Of a DNA stretch of 64,000 bases, positions 45,692-54,705 are shown in pieces (the first letter of the stretch is position 1; every line of letters begins with the position of its first letter). The notes beneath the pieces were generated by a model, which ran no database searches, was not told the DNA's origin, and saw nothing but the letters and a program-made list of their open reading frames with translations. The DNA lies in the NCBI GenBank assembly GCA_964485395.1, contig CAZAJF010000016.1, forward strand, positions 1 to 64,000, written 5' to 3'. Made by a program: the position numbers and the translations under genes. Origin of the DNA: JANNSO01 sp964485395. Its GTDB lineage: Bacteria; Spirochaetota; Spirochaetia; Treponematales; UBA12059.

Positions 45692-46693
45692 ATGCTAGCA
45701 TTCCAACTGGCGGACAGCATGCCCATCGGCATTTTCATGGTTGACAGGGATTTCAGGATTGTTTTCTGGAACAGCTGTTTTGCCGATTGGACGGGTCTGA
45801 AGATCGATACCGTAAAAAACCGAGACTGCCGTGATGTGTTTCCGCGTCTGTTCGAGCCTCGATATCAAGTAAGACTCGAGAGGCTGTTCTCCGACGGTCT
45901 GCCGGTTGTACTCTCCTACCAGCTTAACGGAGATCTTTTTTCTTCCATTTCAAAAATACACCCGGACCGCGTGCATCACAGCACGGTAACCTTGTTTAAC
46001 GGGGATTCTGGCCCTCTCGCGCTTTTTACGATCGAGGACCGTACGGAAGTTTCCCAGCGCATCAAGACGACGCGCGCGGCGCTCGCGGAAAAGACGATGC
46101 TCATGAAAGAGCTCAACCACCGCGTAAAAAATAATCTTAACATGATGCGAAGCCTCATCAACCTGCAGTGCGAAGAGTTAAATGACGACCAACCTAAAAC
46201 AATATTCCGCGATCTTGACGTACGTATTTCATCCATCTCGCTATTGCACGAAATGCTCTATAAATCTGATCTTAGCGATGGAGTAAGCCTAAACAAATAC
46301 TTAGATGCATTATGCAACAATATATTCGACACCTTTACGCCCGAAGGCAGCGGAATAAACCTCTCCCTTGAACTAGGCGAAGTTGTGATTTCCAGTGATA
46401 TGACTTTGCACATCGGCCTTATAGTTTCGGAGATTCTTACCAACGCCATCAAGTATGGCATGAAGGACAGAACTGATGGGCTTATCTCGGTGAAGCTTGT
46501 TCCTGGCGGAAAAGAACTTACGCTTGTAATAGCGGATGACGGCCCCGGACTGCCGCCGGGCTTCGACGTAAACGCGCTTAAGTCTCTTGGAATGAAGCTC
46601 GTTTACCTGATAACAGATCAACTAAACGGAAAAATCGAAGTGGACTCGACGAATGGCACGCGGTTTACCCTGCACATACCAAAAGCTCAGTAA
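45692..46693 (+). CDS. PAS-HisKA_2 histidine kinase
   Basis: 333 residues. N-terminal PAS domain (MPIGIFMVDRDFRIVFWNS), then a HisKA_2 helix with KELNHRVKNNLNMMRSLINL, and an ATPase with N-box LIVSEILTNAIKYGM and G1 IADDGPGLPPG. No membrane span, so it senses an internal signal. It begins 1 base after the cheC stop. The 3' end overlaps the converging cheX gene by 7 nt. Likely phosphorylates one of the stand-alone receivers next door. Confidence 0.87.
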   Translation: MLAFQLADSMPIGIFMVDRDFRIVFWNSCFADWTGLKIDTVKNRDCRDVFPRLFEPRYQVRLERLFSDGLPVVLSYQLNGDLFSSISKIHPDRVHHSTVTLFNGDSGPLALFTIEDRTEVSQRIKTTRAALAEKTMLMKELNHRVKNNLNMMRSLINLQCEELNDDQPKTIFRDLDVRISSISLLHEMLYKSDLSDGVSLNKYLDALCNNIFDTFTPEGSGINLSLELGEVVISSDMTLHIGLIVSEILTNAIKYGMKDRTDGLISVKLVPGGKELTLVIADDGPGLPPGFDVNALKSLGMKLVYLITDQLNGKIEVDSTNGTRFTLHIPKAQ

Positions 46694-47163
46694 TGGTATC
46701 GTACCGAGCGGACGCAGGCCTGTAGAGCTTCACCTTCCACGATTAAATGAATCTTCGCTAAAAAATCATCTTTCTGATTGTCATCAAAAAAAAGATACTC
46801 GGGCAGTTCAAGCTTGGGCTCGGTTTTTTCGCCGTAGTAGCGAATAAGAAAGTTGCCGGCGGTTACATTAAGCATCTCCAATAGGGAATCGTCGCCTTCC
46901 GCAGTTTCCTCACCGGAAAATAAATTGTCATTGACGAGTTTTTTGAGCTTGGCTGAAAACCTGAGCTCTATTCTGATGGATACGGGCTTCAGCACGTCCA
47001 AGGATATGCATTCCATGGCGGATTCGTCGGGGAGGGCCACATCCGTAAGAGGTCGGGACAGAACGTCCAGAAAAGCCATGTCTGCAAAGACCTGGGTAAT
47101 GGATTCAGCAAGAAGCGTTGAAACTTTGGCTGGATCAAGGAGGAGGTCTGTATTCGGGTTCAT
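46687..47163 (-). CDS. cheX: CheX-type phosphatase
   Basis: 158 residues. CheX fold with the ExxN catalytic motif in LLEMLNVTAGNFLIRYYG and the preceding helix. In spirochaetes CheX is the main CheY-P phosphatase. It ends the long minus-strand chemotaxis run and overlaps the upstream cheY-like gene by 4 nt. A GGAG site lies 9 nt before the ATG. Confidence 0.78.
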   Translation of the reverse strand: MNPNTDLLLDPAKVSTLLAESITQVFADMAFLDVLSRPLTDVALPDESAMECISLDVLKPVSIRIELRFSAKLKKLVNDNLFSGEETAEGDDSLLEMLNVTAGNFLIRYYGEKTEPKLELPEYLFFDDNQKDDFLAKIHLIVEGEALQACVRSVRYHY

Positions 47164-47540
47164 GGTTTGTCTCCAAGGGCCGCGAGTATTTTTGCGGGAG
47201 AGATGGGCTTCCTGATAACGGCTTGCACGCCCAGCGCCATAAGTTCCGTCTCCGCGGAATCGGTGGCTATGCTCGAAACAACGATTATTGGGATATTTTT
47301 GTTGGTTTCGCTCTCTTTAATGAGGCGCACAAAAGTCTGACCGTCCATCTTGGGCATGTTGATATCGGTAATAACAAGATCAACGGAGGAATCGCCCTTG
47401 ATCTGCTTCATGCCTTCAAGCCCATTCTCCGCGTAGGTATAGCCCTCTACCTTGATTCCGGACATTTCCAGGCATCTCTGGATTATCATCCTGGATGTCG
47501 AGGAATCGTCCACTATCAGTATATTGTGATATGCTTCCAC
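47160..47540 (-). CDS. cheY: CheY-like response regulator
   Basis: 126-residue receiver with IVDDSSTSRM, acceptor in LVITDINMPKMDG, Ser switch VVSSIATD and Lys in IRKPIS. It starts at GTG 47540 with GGGGAGG upstream. Its place beside cheX, cheD and cheB makes it the best candidate for the motor-signalling CheY of this locus. Confidence 0.88.
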   Translation of the reverse strand: MEAYHNILIVDDSSTSRMIIQRCLEMSGIKVEGYTYAENGLEGMKQIKGDSSVDLVITDINMPKMDGQTFVRLIKESETNKNIPIIVVSSIATDSAETELMALGVQAVIRKPISPAKILAALGDKP

Positions 47541-47553
47541 GCAAAACCTCCCC

Positions 47554-48033
47554 TTACAACGGCCATGACTTGCCCCCTGATGTTAACATTGTATCACCAT
47601 TGGCCACCGAGAATGCCACCGTACGGGATATCGTCCCGCCGATATCCTCGGCAATGGGGCCTAGCGAACTTTTCCACAGCACTTTTTTCGCGGCCAGGAT
47701 ATTGCGTTTGCCAATGTCGAATATGCCGGCCTCGTCCATCATGGATGAACCACCAGCGATCTTCACCCAGATATTGCCGCGGACAGCGCCTTTTTTCTTC
47801 ATTTCCTCGATCATCAAAGGCAAGCCGGTATCCGCGAAATACCCGGGCAGCGTCCTCGCGCGATCCGCGTCTATGGAAGAGTCGGGAAGCGCTATATGGA
47901 TCATGCCCGCGATGCGCAACTCCTTGTCGTAGATCATGACGCCGATGCAGGAACCCAACGCGTATGTTTTTATTATGTCGTCTGGATTCGACGAAACGGC
48001 CCATTCGCCTATGCCTACGTTTACGATGCTCAT
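47554..48033 (-). CDS. cheD: Chemoreceptor glutamine deamidase CheD
   Basis: 159 residues. CheD active-site Cys in YALGSCIGVMIYD, His in MIHIALPDSS and a conserved NxxAAKKVLW-type helix. CheD deamidates glutamines in chemoreceptors and can activate CheC. It overlaps the cheB stop by 4 nt and precedes cheY. Confidence 0.92.
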   Translation of the reverse strand: MSIVNVGIGEWAVSSNPDDIIKTYALGSCIGVMIYDKELRIAGMIHIALPDSSIDADRARTLPGYFADTGLPLMIEEMKKKGAVRGNIWVKIAGGSSMMDEAGIFDIGKRNILAAKKVLWKSSLGPIAEDIGGTISRTVAFSVANGDTMLTSGGKSWPL

Positions 48034-49094
48034 GGCCGTACCTGAGGCTTTTGCTCAAGGCACAGCAGAATCTCGGAAACCGCGCGGTCCAGCGGAACGA
48101 GTTTTTCAACTCCGCCCGCTTCCCAGGCCTCCTTGGGCATGCCGAATATGACGCAGGAGGCTTCGTCCTGTGCAAGGCACCTGGCGCCTTTGCTGCGCAT
48201 GGCAAGCATGCCGTCGGCTCCGTCGCGTCCCATGCCCGTAAGTATGATGCCCACGGCTTTGGAACCGGCGGCGAGGGCGAGGGAATTGAACAGCACGTCG
48301 ACCGACGGCCTGTGACCTGATACTTTTTCGCCGGGCTTGCATTCAACATACCAGTCCAGCCCCGACTTTATGACTCGCATCTGAAGCTCGCCGGGAGCTA
48401 CCAGTACTTTCCCCTGCTCCACTTTATCTCCGTCCTTGGCCTCGACCACGCGGACATTGGAAACCTTGTTCAATGCCTCTGCGAACATCCTCGTAAAAAC
48501 GGGAGGCATGTGCTGTACCAGCACGGTACCCGGAATGTCCGCGGGCAATTCCGGAATAATCTGATTCAGGGCAATAGTTCCCCCGGTAGAAGCGCCGATG
48601 CCCAGTATGCGGGTTCCGGAATAGCTCGCAACGCGGTTAACTTTTTGTATCAGCGGAGGTACAGAGGTCTTTATCTTGCCGAGATCGGCCGACGCGGCTT
48701 CCTTGATGCGCTCCGCCAGATCCAGGATCATATTCCGAAAACCTTCCCGATCGCTTCCTGCGGGTTTGGCGACCACGTCGATGGCGCCTGCGGCGACAGC
48801 TTCCAGGGCCAGCCGCGAACCTTCCTCCGTAACGGCGGAAACCATTATCGCGCGGACTTTTTTTTGCGGCATCAGGCGCTTCAAAAACTCGATGCCGTTC
48901 ATCTTAGGCATCTCCACGTCCAGGGTTATCACGTCGGGGTCCAGCAGCACGATCTTGTCGCGGGCCGAATACGCGTCGCTCGCCTTGCCCACGACCTCAA
49001 TATCGGGATCCAAGGAAAGACCGCGCTCGATTATATCCCTCGCTACGGCGGAGTCATCGACTATCAGCACGCGTATCTTGCCGGCTTTATTCAT
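48030..49094 (-). CDS. cheB: Chemotaxis methylesterase CheB
   Basis: 354 residues. N-terminal receiver (IVDDSAVARD, acceptor DVEMPKMNG) and C-terminal methylesterase with catalytic Ser in GIGASTGGT, His in QHMPPVFT and Asp in GMGRDGADG. It removes methyl groups from chemoreceptors. Start overlaps the upstream unknown gene's stop by 4 nt, so translation is coupled. Confidence 0.95.
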   Translation of the reverse strand: MNKAGKIRVLIVDDSAVARDIIERGLSLDPDIEVVGKASDAYSARDKIVLLDPDVITLDVEMPKMNGIEFLKRLMPQKKVRAIMVSAVTEEGSRLALEAVAAGAIDVVAKPAGSDREGFRNMILDLAERIKEAASADLGKIKTSVPPLIQKVNRVASYSGTRILGIGASTGGTIALNQIIPELPADIPGTVLVQHMPPVFTRMFAEALNKVSNVRVVEAKDGDKVEQGKVLVAPGELQMRVIKSGLDWYVECKPGEKVSGHRPSVDVLFNSLALAAGSKAVGIILTGMGRDGADGMLAMRSKGARCLAQDEASCVIFGMPKEAWEAGGVEKLVPLDRAVSEILLCLEQKPQVRP

Positions 49095-49639
49095 GGGCTA
49101 ACCTTGGTCAAGCGCTTCACGTCCTCGCCTTCTTTCATTTCCATGGTATTTTTATTAACGGAAAGAAGAATGCGTATCCAGGTATCCGTATGCGGCAATT
49201 CGCGAACGGCTGCCGGCTCGTCTTCCAGGCTGGAATACTGGTATCCCAATTCCGGACGCACGCGGATTCCGCCGGGTTCCAGCTGCCAGGTAAGCGAGAC
49301 GTTAAGCACGTATTTGAACATCATTTCACCGTTGGGGTGATTAAGGATTCCGGCTACCGTGTTTTTTTTTATGCAGATGGATTCCTTGAATTCGTATACC
49401 GAGCTGTACAGCGGAGAAATCAGCTCCATCCCTTTCAGTGTCTTAAGGATGAATGCGTCCAGGAACGGAATCCCACCGACAGTATGCTCGGTTACTTCCC
49501 AGGATCCCAGGATTTTCTTGCGGTTTTTTTCGGTGAACATGCTGGATATTTCGTAACTGCCCCCTTCATCTGGGAGGGCCGCTGCGATGGAGGAGGCGAG
49601 GCGTTCACGAAGTGATTGCTCTTTGCTTTTTTCCGCCAT
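49091..49639 (-). CDS. Unknown protein embedded in the chemotaxis operon
   Basis: 182 residues with no family that I recognise. No signal peptide or membrane span. It starts with a basic helical segment and then alternates strands (FLDAFILKTLKGMELISPLY; MFKYVLNVSLTWQLEPGG) with RVRPELGYQYSSLEDE near the C-terminus. It lies between parA-like and cheB, 2 bases from one and overlapping the other by 4, so it is surely co-expressed with chemotaxis genes. It may be a scaffold or receptor-side accessory protein. Confidence 0.7.
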   Translation of the reverse strand: MAEKSKEQSLRERLASSIAAALPDEGGSYEISSMFTEKNRKKILGSWEVTEHTVGGIPFLDAFILKTLKGMELISPLYSSVYEFKESICIKKNTVAGILNHPNGEMMFKYVLNVSLTWQLEPGGIRVRPELGYQYSSLEDEPAAVRELPHTDTWIRILLSVNKNTMEMKEGEDVKRLTKVSP

Positions 49640-49641
49640 GG

Positions 49642-50421
49642 CTACTCCAAAAAAACGCGTGTTATAATTTTTTTATAATCCCGTGCCGCAAAACTGGACG
49701 GGCCGCTTTCCCATATGGTCTTGGACCGCTCCAAAGACTTGGGAATATACTCGGATTTGCAGATTTCAAAGATAGGAATATGAAATTGGGAAAAAATCTC
49801 GCGATAGGTAGCGACTCGAGCCAGATTATTCTCAGCCTTGGTAAAAACCAGCGAGTGAACCCTGATATCATGTCCTGCTTCTTCTGAGCAGCGCGCAACG
49901 TCCTTGAGCATAGCCTCAAGCCCGGAGACGGAAAACAGCTGAAACTCGAGTGGTACCAGAACCGCTTCGCTGGCTTTTATAAGGAGTCGTTCCAGCGAGC
50001 CGTTGGACGGTGAAGAATCGATAAGTATCCAGTCATAGTCGTTTTTATGCGACGCCAAGATTCCCCAAAACGCGGAACTGACCCCGTCTATGCCCACGTC
50101 GTGCAGCTCACGGCGCAAGTCCCGGTGATGCAGCGGCAAAAGGTCTAGACGCTTTCGAACGTTCTTGACCAGGTAATCCTTCATTACCACATTCTTGCCT
50201 TCCGCAAGGTCTTTGAGGATATCGCTGAAATCCTTACCGGAATCCGCATGGAAGAACATGCTCAGGTTTCCCTGCGGATCCCCGTCTATCGCGAGAACCT
50301 TAAGCCCTTCCCGGGCAAGACCCGAGGCGAGTTCCAGCGTGGTAACCGTCTTGCCCACGCCGCCTTTCTGGTTTGCGATGGCTACTATTTTAAGGCCGAG
50401 CTTCCGTAAACTGGCTCCCAT
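49642..50421 (-). CDS. ParA-family ATPase of the chemotaxis operon
   Basis: 259 residues. Deviant Walker A QKGGVGKTVTTLELA, Asp of Walker A' in VLAIDGDPQGNLS and Walker B in WILIDSSPSNGS. It has a complete ParA core, with no ParB gene beside it. In vibrios and others, a ParC ATPase positions chemotaxis arrays at the pole; this one, sitting between cheR and cheB, fits that role, but no ParP-like partner is obvious. Overlaps nothing; 1 base after the cheR stop and 2 before the unknown gene. Confidence 0.87.
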   Translation of the reverse strand: MGASLRKLGLKIVAIANQKGGVGKTVTTLELASGLAREGLKVLAIDGDPQGNLSMFFHADSGKDFSDILKDLAEGKNVVMKDYLVKNVRKRLDLLPLHHRDLRRELHDVGIDGVSSAFWGILASHKNDYDWILIDSSPSNGSLERLLIKASEAVLVPLEFQLFSVSGLEAMLKDVARCSEEAGHDIRVHSLVFTKAENNLARVATYREIFSQFHIPIFEICKSEYIPKSLERSKTIWESGPSSFAARDYKKIITRVFLE

Positions 50422-50422
50422 G

Positions 50423-51262
50423 TCAGGATGCTCCTTTTTTATAGATTGCCGGCCTTACATAGTGGAAGGGGCAGGTATCGCGTTGCAGGCTTTCGGAATG
50501 ACCGATAAAAAAATACCCTTCCGGCTTTATATAATTATATATCGAAGAAACGAGTTTGCGCCGGGATTCGTTGTCGAAATAGATCATTACATTGCGGCAA
50601 AAAACAATATCGAAGGCCCCCTGGAAGGGAAACGTCTCCGTCATCAGGTTCAGGCGCTTGAACAGCACCATTTTTTTTATGTCGCCGCTTACAGCAAAAT
50701 CGCCGGCAGCGGTCTTGGAAAAATATTTAGCCGCGTAAATATGGGGAACATGCTGCACTTTGTTTTCGGCATAGATCGCGGTTTTTGCCTCGGTTAAGGC
50801 CGCAAGCGAAATATCCGTGGCAATGAGGCCGACATCCATGGAGTCTATTCCCGGGCCGAAATGCTCCCGTAATATCATGGCTAAGGTATAAACTTCCTCG
50901 CCTGCGGCGCAACCCGCGCTCCAAATCCGCAGAGGCAGGCGCGATCCAGTCTTGAATTTCTTTTCCAGTTCGGGCAGCACGGTTTTTACTATAAACTCGA
51001 AATGGTCATGCTCGCGGAAAAAGAAAGAATGATTGGTAGTAAGCCGGTTTATTAGCTCGGAAAGCTCATCCCCGGATTGATCGGCCCGCAGGAATTTAAA
51101 ATACTCGGAAAAAGAGGCGAGCCCCAGCGTGCGGACCCGCTTGTTCAACCGCCCTGCCACCAAGATACGTTTCTGATCTTCCAGGTGTATGCCGAACCGG
51201 TCGTAGAGCATGTCGGCGATAAACCGAAAATCGGTATCGGTCAGGTGCAGGAGATCATCCAT
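50423..51262 (-). CDS. cheR: Chemotaxis methyltransferase CheR
   Basis: 279 residues. N-terminal helical domain (DRFGIHLEDQKRILVAGRLN), then a SAM-binding class I domain with IWSAGCAAGEEVYTLAMIL and DIVFCRNVMIYF. It methylates glutamates of the chemoreceptors. No TPR or pentapeptide-binding extra domain, and the neighbouring receptors lack a NWETF-type tail, which fits. Confidence 0.95.
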   Translation of the reverse strand: MDDLLHLTDTDFRFIADMLYDRFGIHLEDQKRILVAGRLNKRVRTLGLASFSEYFKFLRADQSGDELSELINRLTTNHSFFFREHDHFEFIVKTVLPELEKKFKTGSRLPLRIWSAGCAAGEEVYTLAMILREHFGPGIDSMDVGLIATDISLAALTEAKTAIYAENKVQHVPHIYAAKYFSKTAAGDFAVSGDIKKMVLFKRLNLMTETFPFQGAFDIVFCRNVMIYFDNESRRKLVSSIYNYIKPEGYFFIGHSESLQRDTCPFHYVRPAIYKKGAS

Positions 51263-51280
51263 CGGCTTTACCTTCCTTGC

Positions 51281-51802
51281 CTATACTTCCTGCGCCAATT
51301 TCTGGATATCTTCGTCTTTGACTATTTTTTCCACGTCAAGAAGAATTTTCACCATCTCTCCGACTTTTCCCATGCCCGAGATATAACGCTCCTTGCCTGA
51401 TACCGTCTTGAACTGCGGAGCAGGAGAAATATTGTTCTCCGTAATCTCCAGTACTTCTTCAACGGTATCCACCACAAAGCCTATAAGCACTCCCTCGATC
51501 TCGGCCACCACGATGCAGGTGCGGTCGTCGTACTCGCGCATTTCCATGCCAAAGCGAAGGCGTAGGTTTACGATCGGAATGACCTTGCCTCGAAGATTGA
51601 TAACTCCAATAACGTAGGCCGGCATGTCCGGTACCGCTGATATGGTCTGCAGCTCAATTATTTCTATGACATGCCGGATTCCTATTCCGTAGGATTCCTT
51701 GGATATCCGGAAGAACAGATATTTATTGGCCTGGGTATCCTCGTTTTCATCATCCAAGGCGAGGTCGTCTTCCAACGACCCGCGTTTTGTTGTGTCGGTC
51801 AT
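51281..51802 (-). CDS. cheW: CheW coupling protein, copy 1
   Basis: 173 residues. CheW fold: KYLFFRISKESYGIGIRHVI, VIGVINLRGKVIPIVNLRLR and FVVDTVEEVLEI. Couples receptors to CheA. It is nearly identical to the copy at 54175-54696 except for the first ~10 and the last ~20 residues. It follows mcp copy 1 by 10 bases. Stop is TAG. Confidence 0.93.
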   Translation of the reverse strand: MTDTTKRGSLEDDLALDDENEDTQANKYLFFRISKESYGIGIRHVIEIIELQTISAVPDMPAYVIGVINLRGKVIPIVNLRLRFGMEMREYDDRTCIVVAEIEGVLIGFVVDTVEEVLEITENNISPAPQFKTVSGKERYISGMGKVGEMVKILLDVEKIVKDEDIQKLAQEV

Positions 51803-51812
51803 TCATGGCCCC

Positions 51813-54098
51813 TTAAAATTTCCCGAAATTGTCGTCATCGAGGGAAATAACGTCGGCTGGATTGACTCGCTGCGTTTTCTTGCCTGCTACCGGCACTATT
51901 CCGGTGCTCCGATTTACCACCGTAGGATTCTTGTGGACGCCCTGCTGTTTCGCAAGTTCTGCTTTAAGCATCTGCATCATCTCGGCATTGTTCATCTTGC
52001 CTTCACGCGCTCGCAGCTTGAAGCGCGAGAGCATGTTCTTCACTTCCTGCGACTGGGCGGAAAGTTCTTCCGATGCCGAGGCGCTTTCTTCGGCGCTGGC
52101 GGTATTCGCCTGCGTTACCTGGTCTATCTGGTTCAGCCCCAGGGACACCTGCTCAAGTCCTTGCGCCTGTTCCTTGCCTGCCGTGGCCACTTCCTCTGAA
52201 AGGGCAGCCACCTGACCCGCGCCGGCAACGATCTCGTTGAGCTGCTTTGCGGTTCCTTCCACCAGGGTATTTCCCCGATTGATGTTGGTGATGGTTTCGT
52301 CCACCATTCGCGTGGTTTCCTTGACGGAATTGGCGCTGCGCACCGCAAGGTTCCGAACTTCTTCCGCCACCACCGCGAAGCCCTTGCCGTACTTGCCTGC
52401 CCGCGCGGCCTCGACGTTAGCATTCAGCGCAAGCAGATTAATCTGGAAGGAAATATCGTCGATGGCCTTGACGATCTTCTTGATCTCGTCAGCGCTCTTG
52501 TTGATGTCGGCCATAGCCGCCACCAAGTCCTTCATCTGCACATTGCCCATCTCCGCGTTTTTCTTGGCAGTCTTTGCAAGCTCGGTCATCTGGGTGGCAC
52601 TTGCGGTATTTTGCTTGGTCTGACTGGCAATCTCGGTAACCGAAGAGGTAATCTCCTCCAGCGACGATGCCTGTTCCGTAGCGCCCTGCGAAAGGCTCTG
52701 GCTGGCCTGCGAAACCTGCTGCGAGCCTTCCGCCACCTGGTCAACGGCGTTGTTTATCTGGGAGAGCGTGTCTCCCACGGACAAAAGCGAACTGTTCATA
52801 GCTGTCTTGAGAACGTCGAAGTCGCCTTTATAATCATTGTTCATACTGCTCGTCAGATCACCTTCCGCCAGTTTTTTCATTATTTCGATGGTTTCATTTA
52901 TCGGAGTTACCACAAGGTCCAGGGTCTTGTTGACGCCGTCAACGATTTTTTTATAGTCACCCTGGTGCTTGCCAGCGTCAGCCCGGGTGGCCAACTTGCC
53001 GTCTATCGCGGCCTGTACCAGTATACCGGCGTCCGCGACGAGCGAGTTGATGTTGTCTATCGCCAAATTCAGATTGTTCTTGATGACATTAAAGTCGCCA
53101 TTGTACGTGTCAGTGATCTTGGGAGGCAAATCCCCCTTGGAAATGCGGTCCACATAATTCGCTGCGACATTGAGAGGCCCGATTACCGCGTCCAGGGTCT
53201 TATTGACGCCTTCGACGATTTTCCGGTAATCGCCTTGATGTTTGGAAGCGTCAGCGCGGGTGGCCAATTTACCGTCCACCGCGGCCTGCACCAGCATACC
53301 GGCGTCGCTTACCAGCGCGCTGATGGCGGAAATCATCCGACCGAAGGCGTTGGCGGTATCCCCAAGCTCATCCTTGCTCTTGATCGTAATCTTGACATCA
53401 AGTTCACCTTTGGCAATATTGTCCGCAACGGAAGCTAACTGCTGCGCGGCATTCGACAATGACCGAGACAATAAAAAAGCAATGATCAATCCGACCAATA
53501 CCGCGAGAATAGTACCCCACAAATTTATGTTTTGAGCAAGTGTGGTTGCGGCATCATTTGCGGCACTCCGCTTGACCATGAGGTCGGATTCCATCTGGAT
53601 GGCTTGGGCGACTATCGCACGGATGCCATCCATCGATTGTTTACCCCCACCGGAAGACTCGTAATCAATGACTGCCTGCATTTCAGCGCTTCCCGCTATT
53701 ACGTCCCTTCGTAAAGAAATGCCTTTTTCAGCCCACTGATCATGCCAAATCGCTTCCATTTTAACAATTTCCGCCCATCGAGCTATTTGAGTGGGATTGT
53801 CACTGGTCAGTTTATTTAATTCGTTGATCGCGCTTTGGAACTCGGCCAATCCATTTTTGTAAGGATCAAGGAAGGCCTCCTCACCTGTGAGTAAAAAGCC
53901 TCGAAAACCGGTTTCCATATTGACCATGCCGGACAATACTCCAGAGCACTGAGCCAACACATCTTCCGTATGGATAACCATCTTGGTAGCTGTCTGGCCA
54001 TCTTGCTGGCTCTTGTTGTTGAAGAACGACAGTGCGACCAGAATTACCAGAACTCCGGTAAAGCCCAGAAGTAGCTTGCTTCGAATATTCATCCTCAT
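51813..54098 (-). CDS. Methyl-accepting chemotaxis protein, CHASE3 type (copy 1)
   Basis: 761 residues. TM1 at ~8-25, an extracytoplasmic CHASE3-like domain at ~35-185 (NMETGFRGFLLTGEEAFLDP), TM2 at ~190-212, then HAMP and two tandem poly-HAMP-type units (DGKLATRADASKHQGDY / DGKLATRADAGKHQGDY). The signalling tip is typical (ALNANVEAARAGKYGKGFAV). The C-terminus ends DVISLDDDNFGKF without a CheR-tether pentapeptide. AAGGAGG precedes the ATG. It shares a very similar cytoplasmic part with copy 2, but a different sensor. Confidence 0.93.
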   Translation of the reverse strand: MRMNIRSKLLLGFTGVLVILVALSFFNNKSQQDGQTATKMVIHTEDVLAQCSGVLSGMVNMETGFRGFLLTGEEAFLDPYKNGLAEFQSAINELNKLTSDNPTQIARWAEIVKMEAIWHDQWAEKGISLRRDVIAGSAEMQAVIDYESSGGGKQSMDGIRAIVAQAIQMESDLMVKRSAANDAATTLAQNINLWGTILAVLVGLIIAFLLSRSLSNAAQQLASVADNIAKGELDVKITIKSKDELGDTANAFGRMISAISALVSDAGMLVQAAVDGKLATRADASKHQGDYRKIVEGVNKTLDAVIGPLNVAANYVDRISKGDLPPKITDTYNGDFNVIKNNLNLAIDNINSLVADAGILVQAAIDGKLATRADAGKHQGDYKKIVDGVNKTLDLVVTPINETIEIMKKLAEGDLTSSMNNDYKGDFDVLKTAMNSSLLSVGDTLSQINNAVDQVAEGSQQVSQASQSLSQGATEQASSLEEITSSVTEIASQTKQNTASATQMTELAKTAKKNAEMGNVQMKDLVAAMADINKSADEIKKIVKAIDDISFQINLLALNANVEAARAGKYGKGFAVVAEEVRNLAVRSANSVKETTRMVDETITNINRGNTLVEGTAKQLNEIVAGAGQVAALSEEVATAGKEQAQGLEQVSLGLNQIDQVTQANTASAEESASASEELSAQSQEVKNMLSRFKLRAREGKMNNAEMMQMLKAELAKQQGVHKNPTVVNRSTGIVPVAGKKTQRVNPADVISLDDDNFGKF

Positions 54099-54174
54099 AT
54101 GATCCTCCTTGACCTATCATAAAAAACTGCTTGCCTCTATTTCAATCTAAAAGAAATGAGGCACTCAGTATCGA

Positions 54175-54696
54175 TTAATCTTCCCTTATAAGCAGCTGTA
54201 TATCTTCATCCTTAATGATTTTCTCCACGTCTAATAGAATTTTTACCGCTTCGCCCACTTTTCCCATACCCGAAATATAGCGTTCCTTGCCGGAGACGGT
54301 CTTGAACTGCGGAGCCGGGGAGATATTGCTTTCCGTAATCTCCAGCACTTCTTCCACGGTATCCACCACGAAGCCGATAAGCACTCCCTCGATCTCGGCC
54401 ACCACGATGCAGGTGCGGTCATCGTACTCGCGCATTTCCATGCCAAAGCGAAGGCGCAAATTCACGATCGGTATGACCTTGCCGCGCAGATTGATAACCC
54501 CGATAACATAGGGCGGCATGTCGGGCACCGCCGATATGGTCTGCAGCTCAATTATTTCTATGACATGCCTAATGCCGATTCCATAAGATTCCTTGGATAT
54601 TCGGAAGAACAGGTACTTGTTGGCTTGGGTATCCTCGTTTTCATCATCCAAGGCAAGGTCGTCTTCCGACGACCCGCGTTTTGCAGTTTCAGTCAT
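54175..54696 (-). CDS. cheW: CheW coupling protein, copy 2
   Basis: 173 residues, same motifs as copy 1 (YGIGIRHVIEIIELQ; INLRGKVIPIVNLRLRFG). Differences concentrate at both ends (MTETAKRGSSEDD and the tail IIKDEDIQLLIRED). It lies 10 bases after mcp copy 2 and 77 before mcp copy 1, so each receptor has its own CheW. Confidence 0.93.
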   Translation of the reverse strand: MTETAKRGSSEDDLALDDENEDTQANKYLFFRISKESYGIGIRHVIEIIELQTISAVPDMPPYVIGVINLRGKVIPIVNLRLRFGMEMREYDDRTCIVVAEIEGVLIGFVVDTVEEVLEITESNISPAPQFKTVSGKERYISGMGKVGEAVKILLDVEKIIKDEDIQLLIRED

Positions 54697-54705
54697 TGTG
54701 GCCTC

